Source: Basidiobolus meristosporus CBS 931.73
Lineage: Eukaryota > Basidiobolomycota > Basidiobolomycetes > Basidiobolales > Basidiobolaceae
DNA length: 64,000 nucleotides
Assembly (NCBI GenBank): GCA_002104905.1
Contig: MCFE01000175.1
Coordinates: 78,765-142,764 of the forward strand
Direction: 5' to 3'
Shown: piece after piece, positions 23,431 to 35,898 of the stretch
Numbering within the stretch: the stretch's first letter is position 1
Layout: every line of letters starts with the position of its first letter
Position numbers and translations under genes: made by a program
Notes under the pieces: generated by a model
The model's database searches: none
What the model was told of the DNA's origin: nothing
What the model saw: the letters and a program-made list of their open reading frames with translations, nothing else

Positions 23431-24300
23431 AGCTGTCACTCTACTCAATGTCTTACTGCTATTGCTGGAGCTTTTCCCTCTGCTGAAATACTGGATGGAT
23501 ATAGTTACCAAGTGCAGAAGATGAAGATGAAGATGCTGCTACAAGAATGAGGCCTTTGGGATATTGTCATGGGAGAAGAATGCCCTCCTAAAGATGTGCA
23601 AGTGATATCATTAGAGTATCAGAAGACAGAACAAAGTGCCTTTAACTACATTTGCCTTAATGTCAAAGACAAATTGTTAACTCAATGCTCAAGAGCAAAA
23701 ACAGCAAAGAATGCCTGAAATGCATCAGAGGACACCCACCAGTCATGAAAAAATCTCCTTACTACAAAGATGCTGCCAGAAGAAGAAAGAAAAATCTAAT
23801 CCACCAAATTACCCTGCTGGTGGATGAGATGTATTCTGTGGACATACCAACTACTGATGGGGATGTAATAGTTACCATCCTGAATAGCCTGTTTGACAGG
23901 CTTCATGGCCTTGTATCAGCCCTAGAGTCCAGAACTGAAGATTTGACCTTAAATTAGGTATATGAAAGGCACCTGGATGTAGAATTAAGAAAATCAAGTG
24001 CCAATTAGAAGGAAGAGGGAAATGCTTTGATAAGCTATAATAGCCAGCAAAGAAGATACCAATGACCTTTTAAAGGCAACACCAACCTGTTTTGCAGCTA
24101 CTGCAAAAGAAAAGGACTCACATCAGATCAGTGCTTCAAAAAGGGAGATAGTCAGCAGAAAATGCTTGAATATGGAAATGCTGCAAAAACTGCTGACAGA
24201 CTATTCAAATCTGCATTATATATTACCACAGACAAGGATTCTCAGAAGTGGTATTATGACTCTGGAGCATCTCAACACTTTACACACCAATAAGACCTTT
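23431..24300 (+). pseudogene. Copia gag and protease start
   Basis: Plus-strand Copia gag (UBN2-type) with many breaks: QRQIVNSMLKSKNSK, then the open stretch 23,685-23,957 (DEMYSVDIPTTDGDVIVTI, LFDRLHGLVSALESRTEDLT), a zinc knuckle CSYCKRKGLTSDQC at about 24,095-24,135, and a DSGASQHFTHQ protease block near 24,258. It is truncated at about 24,300 where CACTA terminal sequence begins. Confidence 0.75.
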
Positions 24301-26137
24301 TACTCAACACCCCAGATTTCACAAAAAACTTAGTCAAAATGTTTCATCACTGCAATACAAATGTGGCTTTGGATTGGTTATCTGCCAATTTTCTCACTTT
24401 CTGATCCCAGACACTCTATCTGATCCTATCTTTGTGCATATTGCTTGGCTATTGCCTCTTTTTCACACTCTCTGGTTCCTGACTCAACCATTTCTCCACA
24501 TTTCATGCATTCATATTGATTTATTTCTGCTGAAACTTCTGTTATACCCTAACTGCCAATTGTCTCAACCAATAAAAGTCCCTGCACCCTACACTAATGC
24601 TAAGCCCAGCCCCACACTCAATAAGTCACTCCCTTAAAATCCACCACTCAACAAGTATTTCTGCTGTACAGAACTGTTTCTGTGACTTTAGCAGGAACGA
24701 TACAGCTTTATGCCACTGCTCATTCACAATTTCCCATATGTCCTGGTCTTCATCCAGCACTTCAGGGGCTAGCACCTGATCTGCCAGTCTTTGCAATCAA
24801 TCCTTGCAACATTCAAGTGTATTTTCTTGAGCACTGCTCTTGAAGAAGTGCTGCTACCTTTTAGTGTGCCTGTTATTGTCCCAAAATCTTACCGAAGGCA
24901 TTGTGATAACCTTGTGAGCTCTTAACATTGCACATTGTCTGTCTATTGGCTCCAGTTTAAAAGTGTAATAAGACTCCTGAATGGCTTAGCTGAACCTAGG
25001 TGACAACTAAGTGCAGGATCTCAGATGTGTCAGAGCATGGCAGAATTATTAGCCAAGAAGTTCTGGCTTAATATTGGCCTTGTATAAAGCTAGGTTTGGC
25101 TATAAAGGCAACACAGTTGGTTTTGTCTGCAAACCATACTTGATGTTCTTGGGTGTGCTAGGTATGCTAGGCTTAGGTAGAAACTGAAGCATAATTGTTG
25201 AGTTCTTGATTTTTCCAAGACACATTCTTAATTTTGTTGAGACACAAACTACACCAAAAGGTTCAGTAAGCTTTATTCATACTTCTTTCATGAAGTTGAG
25301 TTAGTAAGCACTAAGTGACTGCACAAGCTGAAGTCTATTGGGATGCTGATAGGTGCATAAGATAAGTGAAAATTGCATCATTAATCAGCTGATGTCTTGG
25401 CAACTATGAAGTTCTAAGATAGATCTCAGATGACAAATCACCTGGTAAGGCTTGGTAGATAAGTTGATAATATAATGGCAACATGAGAATTGATCAAGTG
25501 TGACAGATAATGATTGGTTCTGAGATGACATAAAAGAAGCCATAACTGGGATAAGCTATGTTTGGGTTGGGGAAAATCAGTTAGAGTACTACATTCTCTC
25601 TCAGTGTAAAATATGCCAAGTGTAAATGTTGGAACACAATACTGTTGGCAAGACTCTTGTGCTTCCCTGTCACTGGTTTGGGCAAATCTTTCTCTCTTTA
25701 CCTCTTCCTCTATCACTGCCTGGTCTTTTACTTCACATTGTCTCAGTGGTTCTTGTATTGAACTATGCTTTCTCCTTGATATATGCTGCTCTGATACATC
25801 TGTTTTGGCATGCTTGTCTCTTGCTGGCACTCTGCTGGCAACCTAACGCTTTTTTGCAGCTGCTCTGAGCTCTCAATGCATGCTATGACACACTCTGGAG
25901 GTAGCTGCTGCTTTTATCACTGCCAGGTCCTATGCTGCTACTTTGACTGGGTACTCCTTAAGTGGAACTACACTTTTTCCATGATACATGTTGTGCTAGT
26001 TCAGCTGTATCTGTCTGCTTTTCCCATATTGACACTCTTCCAGCTACTTGATCTCTCTTTGATGCTTGTTTGGAGCTTTCAGCCCTGCTTGCAAGGGGCT
26101 CTTGAGGAAGCCACTGGTTTGTAGCCATTGCATCTTT
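24301..26137 (-). mobile_element. CACTA copy C5: ORF A 3' half and left terminal region
   Basis: Minus-strand ORF A runs from 26,130 through two basic modules (WLPQEPLASRAESSKQASKR; then ARDKHAKTDVSEQHISRRKH) to about 25,640. An LTR interrupts it (24,966-25,640). It resumes to its C-terminal block (DEDQDIWEIVNEQWHKAVSF, about 24,750-24,690). The left terminal region (24,305-24,690, reverse complement of 21,976-22,350) follows. No transposase is present. Confidence 0.55.
24966..25640. mobile_element. LTR-E copy in ORF A of C5
   Basis: About 675 bases starting TGTAATAAGACTCC, homologous along its length to 32,095-32,755 (shared GGCAACTAAGTGCAG, GGCTATAAAGGCAAC and ATTAATCAGCTGATGTC). Both copies interrupt ORF A, at different modules. 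The TATAAAGG near 25,098 is a plausible LTR promoter element. Confidence 0.6.
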
Positions 26138-26420
26138 CCCTATGAGAAATTATTGTGATGACCCTGTCAAAAGGCTGTCACAGAATTAAAGCCACATGAC
26201 TAAGAGGTACTGAGCCCATCACAACACCATGCAGAGACTGTTGAAAAATAATTGCACCCCAGGTTTCACAAAAAACTTGGTCAAAATCTTTCATCATAAC
26301 AGTACATTAGTGGCTATTGATTGGTCTCTGCCAATCTGCTCACTTTCTGATCCTGGACACTTGATCACATCCTAAGTTAGTGTACAATGATTGGCTATTG
26401 CCTCTGTATCACACTCCTCA
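26138..26420 (+). mobile_element. Left-end fragment of another CACTA copy
   Basis: Begins with the terminal repeat CCCTATGAGAAATTATTGTG and continues about 280 bases into the left terminal region. It is inserted in the start of the C5 ORF A module and is cut by the right end of copy C4 at 26,421. Confidence 0.6.
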
Positions 26421-29400
26421 CCCTAGGAAAAATAATTTGGTCCTACAGGTGGATCCAACCTGGATCAGCCATCAGGATCCCACTCACAGACCATCATTAT
26501 ACCAGTACTTGGAATTAGTGACCTTCTGGACAATCTTATAACAGGATGACTACAGTGTATTGCTGATTTTACTGTCAAATAAAGTTATGAAACTTGACCA
26601 GGTTTGATTGATGCTGTGACAGTTATTGGATGGCATTGTTGCAGTCTTGTAGCGCTCTACAACAATTTCAAATGGATCTAACCAGCCAGGACATCCAATT
26701 GCCTTATATGGCAAAAAACTTAACAGTCTATCAATGGCCTGACAGCAAGAGTCAGAAGGCATTATTGAGGCAGTATGGAGGCATACAGTTAGCTTTGTAT
26801 AATGCCACCATACCAATTAACTTAATGGTATTTTGTTTTTCTACCACCCCTTGTACAATTCACATATTCCACTGTGAGATCACCCATCTTTATTTGCCTA
26901 CCCACTACAACCTTGGGTATTACACATATAGCTTGAGTCAAAAAAACTATGGCCTCCTGCTTACTAACCTCTACAAGCATGCAAACTTGCTGCAATTGAC
27001 ATACTTCTATCACCTCAACTTTACAGCTTTTTAGTGTGATACTTGCAAAGTTGCCATATACCTTGTACTGCTGGTAACATATAGATCTTGCAAACATATG
27101 CTTGGTTGGTGCCACTTCTGCCATGAATACCTCCTGAAAATCCGCAAAGAGCTTCTTGGTATTTAGCTAATATATTCCTTCTTCCTGCTGGATTTTAGTC
27201 CCCCTTATAGGTGCGCTCTGGCTCCTGTTTGCATGAATTCTGAATTGAATGATGTAGAAGTTGGCTTGTGACCAAGAGAAACCCAGCATACCTTGGTAGA
27301 GCTTTCCTAATAAAATTTAGTTGCTTGTTGCACCCAACCCAACTTGCATTACTTAACTGATTATCCATGCATTGGGGCTGATTAGCTTCTTAATGCCATA
27401 GGCATAGGTGTCTCCATGTGTGCATCTGTCCTCAATATTTTCCAACTCTTCCTGGCTGTCCTCCATGTGCCAACTCATCACATCCATGATGGACTTGAAG
27501 ATAATATTCTTGATGAGATTGGATATGGTAGTACCGGCAAGTTGACTTGTCTTTGTATATCCCCACACATTTGCTCCATAGGAAACTCCCATAAGGTGAA
27601 GCAAGGACCAATATTCTCCACACACTGAGCAAGATGGAGTAGAGAATGGGTACAGTACCAGCAGAGATCTATGCGCTCAGCTTTATGTTTGTAGTATAGC
27701 CCTCAAATCCCATTACAAACTCCTCTCACAACAGCTGTAGATGTTTCAAGTTGGCATTAGTGAATTGCTTCTGGTTAAATATTCCTACAATCTCCACATA
27801 TGACTCCCAATGCTCCCAATGTACTCTTGGTGTGAACGGCTTTGGAACACCACTTGAATAAATACCTATCCAGTTCATCTAGTCTTTGCATTTGTATTGT
27901 TGAGTATGCGTATGAATATTGATTGGAGCCTGTGAGAAGTACCTAGGGTGGTGGATACTTTGTAATATCTTGCCAATTCTTTCAAATTTCTCTGGTATCC
28001 CAAAAGGCTCATTTTGCTTGAAATGCTGCTTATATAACTTGGTCATTAGTATAGGAATATTGCTGAAAAGCAGATGCATTGCTCCCTGTGGAAAGTTTTT
28101 GCTCCAGCAGATGCCCACTATCTTAAGTATCTCCAGTTTCCAGTTGATTCTGTATTCCAGTCAATGGCTTATGGCTTGCCAACTTTGCTGCAATTGCATG
28201 CTGACTTCTGTATGTTCTCTCTGTGGGAAGATGATGCTCTTAGTGTTGGTGTTTGGGTAATAATAATGTGTGTGAGTTATGGAGTAAATCCCCTGGATCT
28301 CACACATTTGACAGCAATGCCATCCATTGTGCCTAAAAAAAACCTGCTATTTTGCAGATAGCTGGGGTATCACCAATGCAGATAATTAGATGTGCATTTA
28401 GATATCAGGCATTTACTGTCATCCCACGGGAAAGCATAAATATTCATCCAGCAATGGATACAGGTAGCTATCCAGGTTGGACAGTAATTTAGGTCCAGAT
28501 ACCAGCAAGACTACCATCAGATTTTTGCTCTGATATGTGGTAATGGAAAGTATTCCATTACTACAATATCTCTAAACCAATATTGCACTCATTTCTTTAT
28601 TTTGCTTTTTGCTATCGTAACATACAAGAGAAAGATCAAGAATTTCCAACTTTGAAGAGCAAATGCTCCAGACCCTGACAAGCAATCCACCCAAGAATAT
28701 TATGTCATACAGAACACGTAGTAGCCAACACATGTTTCAAATTACAGCTCATTTGAAGCAGTACTTAAGGAGTTATGACCAAAAGAGTCCAACTATTATA
28801 TATACTATGCCTTATTGCTAGGATTACTATGGTGACTTTGATCGCGTGTAACTTTTGAACCAGCCAATCAAATCACGTGAGATTCTCACAGGTGCTGCGC
28901 CTATGTCCGATCTGCGCCACTGCAAAATTATAGCTTCGTATCACGTGTATTGCTTGCGCAATTACCCAAAAACTTTGATCCTTCAAAATTTTCATATATA
29001 TGACTTCCCCAGCTGAAAAATAAAGGGAGAGCCTCTCTTTCCAGAATCTCCACACTACGATTACAAGTTTAAAGGTTATAAGACTTCCCCTGCATCACTT
29101 GCACTGTTGAGTATTCTGACTTTGATTGGTACTACATCAGTAAAGAGACTGCAAAGCTCACAAGAATCCAATCTAAGTTCTACAAGAAACTACCACTTTT
29201 CTGTCGGAAAAGTCCCCTCTAAGAAACCCCTTTACTCTAAAGACACCCCTTTAGACACCCCTTTAGTCTAAAGACCCCTTTAGAGACCCCTTTAAGAAAC
29301 CCCTTTACTCTAAAGAAGCCCCTTTAGGCACCCCTTTAGTGTAAAGTCCACTTTAGAGACCACTACAAGAAGCCCCTTTACTCTAAAGACACCCCTTTAG

Positions 29401-30335
29401 ACACCCCTTTAGGTCTAAAGACCCCTTTAGAGACTTCTATAACACACCCCTTTAGGTTAAAGGGGAGTTCAGAGTTTCCATATTAGGAAATATTTTCTCA
29501 GAAAGGAAAGTGACTTCCAAATAAGGAAAAGTTACTATAAAAGTAAATAAGCCCATTAGTCGACAGAAGGTCAGAACACTGCTGTAGAAGTGATAAACAC
29601 TGCCTACAGTATATTTTGAGCCCAAGATTGAGGAAATTAGTGAAAGTTATATCTTCTAACGGTATATCAAACTCCCAATAAATTATTTCAGTATTAGCAT
29701 ACTGGAAGTTGTTGTATATTGTTGATTAGCCTCTACATTGTAGAACAAGCCCCAAACTAATCATAATACAACACAACAGATATTGTAAGATAGGTGGCAG
29801 ATTCAGATTGATGAGAATTAGTGGCCAGCAGGATGTGCTGGTAGAGTACTTGTTTAATGAGAATCCATCCAGTGATAAGGCAAAGGCATGGTCATATACA
29901 TTTTCAGAGTAGCCTTTGCTTCTTAGCTGTTTTTGATGTTTGTCATCAAATATACTGGGCATGTTTGAACTTGATTGATACTTAGTGTGGTACTGAATAG
30001 CTTTGCATTATTTGTTGAACCACATAAGCTTCTATAGACAGGGTATTATTGGAATGTATCTGGAGTGTGAACAATATTTTCCCTTAATGGTGGTGAATTC
30101 TTGACAATTTGGACACATTTCAATGGTAGCATTTCTGGATGTGAATGCCATGCAACTGTCAACACATGCTGGAATCAGGACAGTCTCTGGGTCACATGTT
30201 GCCAGCCACATGACAGTTGTCCACTCATAGCATATTCATGGTAAGTTGTATCCTGGTATGATTTTGGCAAGAAGTAGTAATAAATCCTCAAAGCCCCTGC
30301 TACTAATATCAGTGAAAACAGTCAATTAGTATTTC
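26421..30335 (-). pseudogene. CACTA copy C4: transposase, 5'-truncated
   Basis: The minus strand carries most of the transposase: EDLLLLLAKIIPGY (about 30,290), VLIPACVDSCMAFTS, MCPNCQEFTTIKGKY, FDDKHQKQLRSKGYSENVYD, YSTSTSCWPLILINLNLPP (29,800). A 1.2-kb Gypsy-1 insertion follows, then GPKLLSNLDSYLYPLLDE (about 28,480), CIGDTPAICKIAGF (28,350), the helical middle, ENIGPCFTLWEFPMEQMCGD (27,600), LPYPISSRI, and the C-terminal EVAPTKHMFARSIC and SKQEAIVFLTQAICVIPKVV (27,120-26,890). It ends in the right terminal region and the repeat CCCTAGGAAAAATAATTTGG at 26,421. Numerous stops. It begins mid-gene, joined to the end of ORF A of copy C3. Confidence 0.65.
28549..29786 (+). mobile_element. Gypsy-1 3' end and LTR inserted in CACTA C4
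   Basis: 28,620-28,732 repeats the pre-LTR sequence of Gypsy-1 (compare 10,040-10,151). 28,733-29,773 is a complete LTR (TGTTTCAAAT ... AATACAACA). A block of CCCCTTTAG / CTAAAG repeats covers 29,205-29,465. The insertion splits the transposase between NLNLPP and the GPK block; a TTAC-like sequence flanks it on both sides. It keeps more CpG than the copy at 10.2 kb. Confidence 0.7.
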
Positions 30336-30813
30336 TGCTGTAACACTCTAGTTCCATGACTCTAGCAGGAACCCAATGGCTTTATGCCACTGTTCATTCA
30401 CTGTTTCCCACACATCCTGGTCTTCAGTCTGCACTTCAAGGTTTAGCACCTCATCTGCCAGTCTTTGCAATAAATCCAGGCAATATTCTAGTGCATTTTC
30501 TTGTGCACTACTCTTAAAGAAGTGCTCCAACCTTTTGGTGTGCCTATTAATGTTCCAAAATTCTACTGAAGGCATTGTAATAGTCTTTTGAGTTCTTAAC
30601 ATTGTAGCCTTGCATGTCAGTTGGATCTCCACGCTGTCAACAATGGAGTATGTGGAGGCTGTGGTAGTCAAATTACCTTTCTCTGAAGACTCATCTACCT
30701 TGCTGGAGTGTAGCTCAACTGCCTGTGCTTCCAACTCTTGTGAAAACAGCTGTTTTTTTGTTGGTAATGCTTCTTGGCTATGATGGGATTCAGTCTGTTC
30801 CAGGCTTACGGTG

Positions 30814-31614
30814 TGGTAGGGTAAACATACCTCCCACAGACAAGTTTACTCATATAGTCATTATGATATACTTATCCATATTTTATCTTATCAGTATTAT
30901 CCCATTCATCTTTTGCCCATATTATCAGTATTATCCCCATATGATGTTTACCCTGATTAGTTATTAGCATTAGTTATCCCAGATGTTATTCAGCTTTGTG
31001 ATCATTATATGTATCTACATATGGCAAGTACCGCATCACTACCCATGACACATGACCTAGGTCTGTGTTACCATCCCTACCATTTCAATACCATATATGG
31101 TATTTCCATGTTGTTCAGGTTTCAGACTACTGATTCCTGATTGGTTGGATGTGCTGTGCCTTTTAGAACCTTCCAGGACATTCTTGGCATATTTTTAGCT
31201 CATAGTGATGTCATCAAGAATTCCACTGATGCCTAGAATCTTCTAGAACCTTGTCATTAGTAATCACTTGGCAATCAGGAAAAGTATTTAAGGGAAAGCA
31301 ATCTCTCATCAATATATCATCCCTTCTATCAGTAACACTTCTACCTTATTGATTAGCAGTTGATCACTGCACCTGCCTTCAACAGTACATCTCAGATCTG
31401 CCATCAAGGAGCTTTTCAGGGTAGTGGACAAGACACACAGAGGCCTTTGGAGACACTTGGAGCACCTAGGAAGCTAGAGAAGCAGGAGCTTTTACCATAG
31501 TAAAATATTGACAAAGACACCAGCAGTTTAGACACAGAGGTTATTGCACCCATCAGACTCCTCACACACCTTGAGTTGTGTAGCTTCTCCCAGGAGTACC
31601 TCTACACCACCACA
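30814..31614 (+). mobile_element. Solo LTR-B with 6-bp target duplication
   Basis: 801 bases with TGGTAGGG ... CCACCACA ends, flanked by ACGGTG at 30,808-30,813 and 31,615-31,620. ORF A sequence is continuous if the LTR and one ACGGTG are left out. It is the reference copy for the fragments at 1, 2.1 and 21.5 kb. It contains the palindromic block CCATATATGGTAT near 31,090. Confidence 0.85.
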
Positions 31615-32094
31615 ACGGTGTTAATTATCAAGAACTGCTGCTTTTTTTGCATGCTTCTCTTTCTCAGGATTGGGTAGACATTTTCCCCTTACCTTTTCCT
31701 TTCTCACTACCAGGTCTCACACTGCTACTTTGAGTTTTTCTTGAAATGAGCTACATTTTCTCCTTGATAAATTCTGCTCTGATGCATCTGTTTTGGCCTC
31801 CTTGTCCCTTGCTGGTACTCTTCTGGCAACCTGATGCTTCTTGGTCACTTGTCTTGAGCTCTCAGTCATAGTTGTTACAGGCCCCTGAGAAAGCTGCTAG
31901 CTTCTATCACTGTCAGGTCCTTCACTACTACTATAACTGAGTGCTTCTTGAGTACTACTACGCTCCTTCCTTGAGGAATGTTGTGCTGGTGTATCTGTGT
32001 TGGCCTGCCTTTCCCTTATTGGCACTCTTCCAGCTACCTGACATCTCTTTGATGCTTGTTTGGATCTTTCAACACTTGTTGTATCCAAGAGAAA

Positions 32095-32755
32095 AGTGTA
32101 ATAAAACTCTTGAATGAGTTAACTGAACCTAAGTGGCAACTAAGTGCAGAAACTTAGAATTGTCAAGAGTGCCAGAAATATTAGCAGAGAGTTCTGTTCA
32201 AATATTGGTCTTATATATAGCTGAGTTGGGCTATAAAGGCAACAGAGTAGGTTTGCTATGCAGGCTAGGCTTGGTGTTCTTGAGAGTGCTAGATATACTA
32301 AGCTTGGATAGAAACTAGAATGGATTTGTCAAATTCTTGATTTTATTGAGACACACATCAAACCAAAAGGTTCAGTAGACTTTGCTTATACATTTCTGAT
32401 TGAGTTACATTAGTAAGCACCAAGAGACTGGACTAATTGAAATCTGTTGGGGTGTTGCTAGGTGCATAAGATAAATGAAAAATTGCATCATTAATCAGCT
32501 GATGTCTTGGCAACTGCTAAGTGGTTGGATAAATCTCAGATGACTAATCACTTGGAAAGGCTTAGCAGATCAGTTGAGGACGTAATGTGCACATGAAAAT
32601 TGATCAGGTGGGACAGCCAAAAAAAGATTCCGAGAAGTGATAAAATAAACCATAACAGGGATTAGTTATGTTTGGGTTAGGAAAAATCAGTTAGGGTACT
32701 AGATTTTCTAATGGAGTGATATTGGCCAAGTTTTAAATGTTGATGCACAACAAAA
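32095..32755. mobile_element. LTR-E copy in ORF A of C3
   Basis: Starts TGTAATAAAACTC and ends near GATGCACAACA. Homologous to 24,966-25,640. It separates the conserved middle of ORF A from its basic modules. Boundaries are within about five bases. Confidence 0.6.
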
Positions 32756-35700
32756 CTGCTTCAAACAGGCTCTTGAGGAAGCTGCTGGTTTTTAGCCATG
32801 GCTCCCTTGTTCTTCTGCCATTCTTGAGATACTTTCTTAGCATTCCAGTGCTGGCCCAAAATCTGTTTGCCCAGTTGAATCCAGGATAATGCTCATGGCA
32901 CAAGTCAAGCGCATTCTGCTTGGCCTTGAGTTCCTGATGTACCCATGATATGATGGCCTAAAGGTGATAGTGTGCTAGACTTCTGACAGCCATGTAAATA
33001 GTAGCCCACTCCTCATTATTGCACTCAGCAGCTTCACAAATCTTCAATGTCTTTTGATTTTTAGGCTTTGGTATAAATGCTACATTCTCTCCCACATGTG
33101 TTGAGATAGGTTTTTCTGTGGGTTTTATCTTTGGGCACTGTTGTTGTGCTTCACAGACTGTACGGTGATCCTCTGCTGTTACATTGGGAAATGGCTCAAA
33201 TCTTGCCTGGGACATTGAGCTACTTGAGCTCTTAGTTTACAGCAACAAGACTGCTTTCTCTACCTGAGATATTGACTGCTCTACAAATACTATCTGCTCA
33301 TCCTGTTTCTGGACTATTTCCTGAGTTTTCTGGGCCATTGCATCTATCCTATCAACTACTGCACCTAATTACCTCATTGAAGCTTTAGTATGAGCTGACA
33401 GCATACTTGCTAATATGGGTGGTGGTGTTGTTATGACAGCAACTTGCTGGTCTTCAACTGAAGGTACTGCATTTGCAACACTCTGAACTGCCTGAGCATA
33501 ACAGTCAGTTTGCGGCTGTGCAGAGGTTCTCAATTGCCCATTTGACTGAGAGCTAGAGGAGTCCACAGTTTTACCTTCAGTGGGCACAGAGTCAATATGG
33601 CCTTTTTTGGATGTAGCCCTGCTTGTTGCACTGAATGTCAAATCAAGCTGTTGTCCAACCATTCTTCTGCTGCAATCAGTGGTGGGGCTTGGTTGGAAAT
33701 TGGACAACTTTGCTTTATTCTTTGACCGCATATATGTGGAAGTGAGTAAATCCTAGGGGGAAATAGCATTACATATATGTGGGTATGTGGTGCCATAACT
33801 TTATTTATAAAACTTACTGTGATGGGTTATCATTGAATTTTACACTCATGTAGGTACAATGCCTCAAGTACAAGACTGTCAGAAATTCTCATTAGTATTG
33901 ACCAAAAAGGGATATATTAGTGTTATGTTTTTGAAGTTCACACTGTTTGCCCCATGGACAAGACTACTTTGATTCAACACCATAAGAGAAGAGAATAAAG
34001 GCCATGTGGCTATTGTAGCTAGCCTCTCAGCCATGAAGCATACCCACAGAATAGGAAGTATTACAATGATCATGGCCAGTGTTTTGCTACACTAGTCATA
34101 TTTGACCATCCATCTGTCACTACTGTACCAACATTATCTTGCTGGCTAGCTGTTACTTCTATATTGGCACCTGGCTGTCTTTGTAACCATGCGCAAACTG
34201 AGTCAGATGAGTTTGTGTTGCCTTTAGGCTCACCTCAGACTTCTGAATATGGTGCGCAGAGTGATAGTTCTGACAAAGTAGGCTCACCAATGAATAGTGG
34301 GCCTATCTCCCCAAACAACAGTACCATGTATGAGCCCAGTCAAATCCTAATATGCAAAGAGAGAACAACAATTGAAACAAATGCCAAGGATACTTTATGG
34401 AGCCAAGTTAGCCTAGTAATCTATCTACTGGTGACTGATGTAATGTTGTGGCTAGAGAAGTGGTGTGTTTCCACTAATACCAGTAATGGGGGCTTTGAGG
34501 ATTTACTACTACATCTTGCCAAAATCATTCTGGGATGCAAATTATAGCTTATATGTTACAAGTGAGTAACTGTCATGCAGCTGGCAACATATGACCCAAA
34601 GACTCTCCTAATTTCAGCATTTGTTAGTAGTTGCATGGCATTCACATCCAAAAATGCCACCATTGTAACATGTCTAAATTGTCAGGAATCCACCACCATA
34701 GAGGGAAAATATCATTCACATTGCAGATATATTCTATTAATACCCTGTCTAGAGAAGCCCATGCAGTCCAGCAAATACTGCAAAGCTATAAAGTACTGCA
34801 CTTGGTATCAATCAAGCTCAAACATATCCAATTTATTCTGTGGCAAACATTACAAACAGCTAAGAAGCAAGGGCTACATTCAAGGTAAATATGACCATGT
34901 CTTTACCTTAGCATCAGAAGGATTCTCATTAAGAAAGTACTATACCAGCAAATCCTGCTGGCCACTGATTCTCATCAACCTGAATCTGCTGCCTATCATA
35001 TGGTATCAGAGCAAAAATCTGATGGTAGTCTCACTGGTATTGGGGCCTAAATCACTCTCCAACCTGGATAGCTATCTGTAACCAGTGCTGGATAAACTTT
35101 TATGCTTTTCAGCAGGATAACAGTCAAAGGCTGCCATATCAAAGCATATGTCAATAGAATTGTTCCATCGTACCGTGCCAGGGTGCGCGGCGCGATCCGC
35201 GGTTGCAAAGAACAATCGGGCGCAATATTATAGCTACCAGAAGGCAGGATCGTTCTTGGACGATTTTGCACTATGCGGGACAATCTCGCACACTATGGCA
35301 CAATCTGACACAATGAGGTTGGCGCGGATGATTGCGCCAACTTGTAATGATTGCATCACGTGCGCGATCGGATACCGCTATAATGGCAGGTAAAATCCGG
35401 TATTTGGATATGTTTCTTTAATGTAAATGGAAATAAATGTGTATCACACTATAAACTACACTGATACTTACCATTTTGGCTACCCTCACTCCAATTGGAC
35501 GGTATCTCAGTGGTTAATTGGTCCAAAAGTATCCTGAAGCTGGCAGCCCCCAATTGGCTCATTGACTACTGAAAAAGCTACCTGATTTGCCATCAAATAT
35601 CCCATTTTGCCCATTGAGCAAGTAAATCCCTGATCCTAGTGATTGGGCAAGGTGTCATAGCTAGCACTCAAGCGATTGTGTAGGTGCAAAACAGATCCAA

Positions 35701-35898
35701 TAGCTGCACTGGTATTACAGATGATGTATATATATGCAGGGTGTTTATTTATAGGGGTTCTGTCTCAAATGTGAGACAACCTTGATATTACTTATATCAA
35801 AAATTTGATGATCACTGATTTGCAATGGCTCGATTCGGATCGCAAAAAAAAAGGGTTGTCGGGATCATTACAAATGTGAGCAATTCAAAGCAATCGCA

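Larger units (their letters stand above)
30348..33731 (-). pseudogene. ORF A of CACTA copy C3, split by two LTRs
   Basis: N-terminus at 33,731 (MRSKNKAKLSNFQPSPTTD), open for 120 codons through ATSRATSKKGHIDSVPTEG to SMLSAHTKASMR. The coiled-coil-like part follows (about 33,360-33,230), then 33,215-32,958 with QQCPKIKPTEKPIS and KPKNQKTLKICEAAECNNEE. After LTR-E come two modules (32,090-31,630; SKQASKRCQVAGRVPI and VTKKHQVARRVPARDKEAKT). After LTR-B comes the C-terminal 128-codon open stretch 30,734-30,348 (VDSVEIQLTCKATMLRTQK, FFKSSAQENALEYCLDLLQR, WETVNEQWHKAIGFLL). I recognise no family. Total length would be roughly 600-650 residues. Confidence 0.55.

Noticed and set aside
33879-34073. 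Open frame conserved in three CACTA copies (also 14,148-14,345 minus and 19,939-20,184 plus), on the ORF A strand
   Set aside because: It lies in the shared region between ORF A and transposase, and the opposite strand also reads (SLSAMKH block). Conservation is more likely that of promoter or transposase leader sequence; coding direction cannot be decided.
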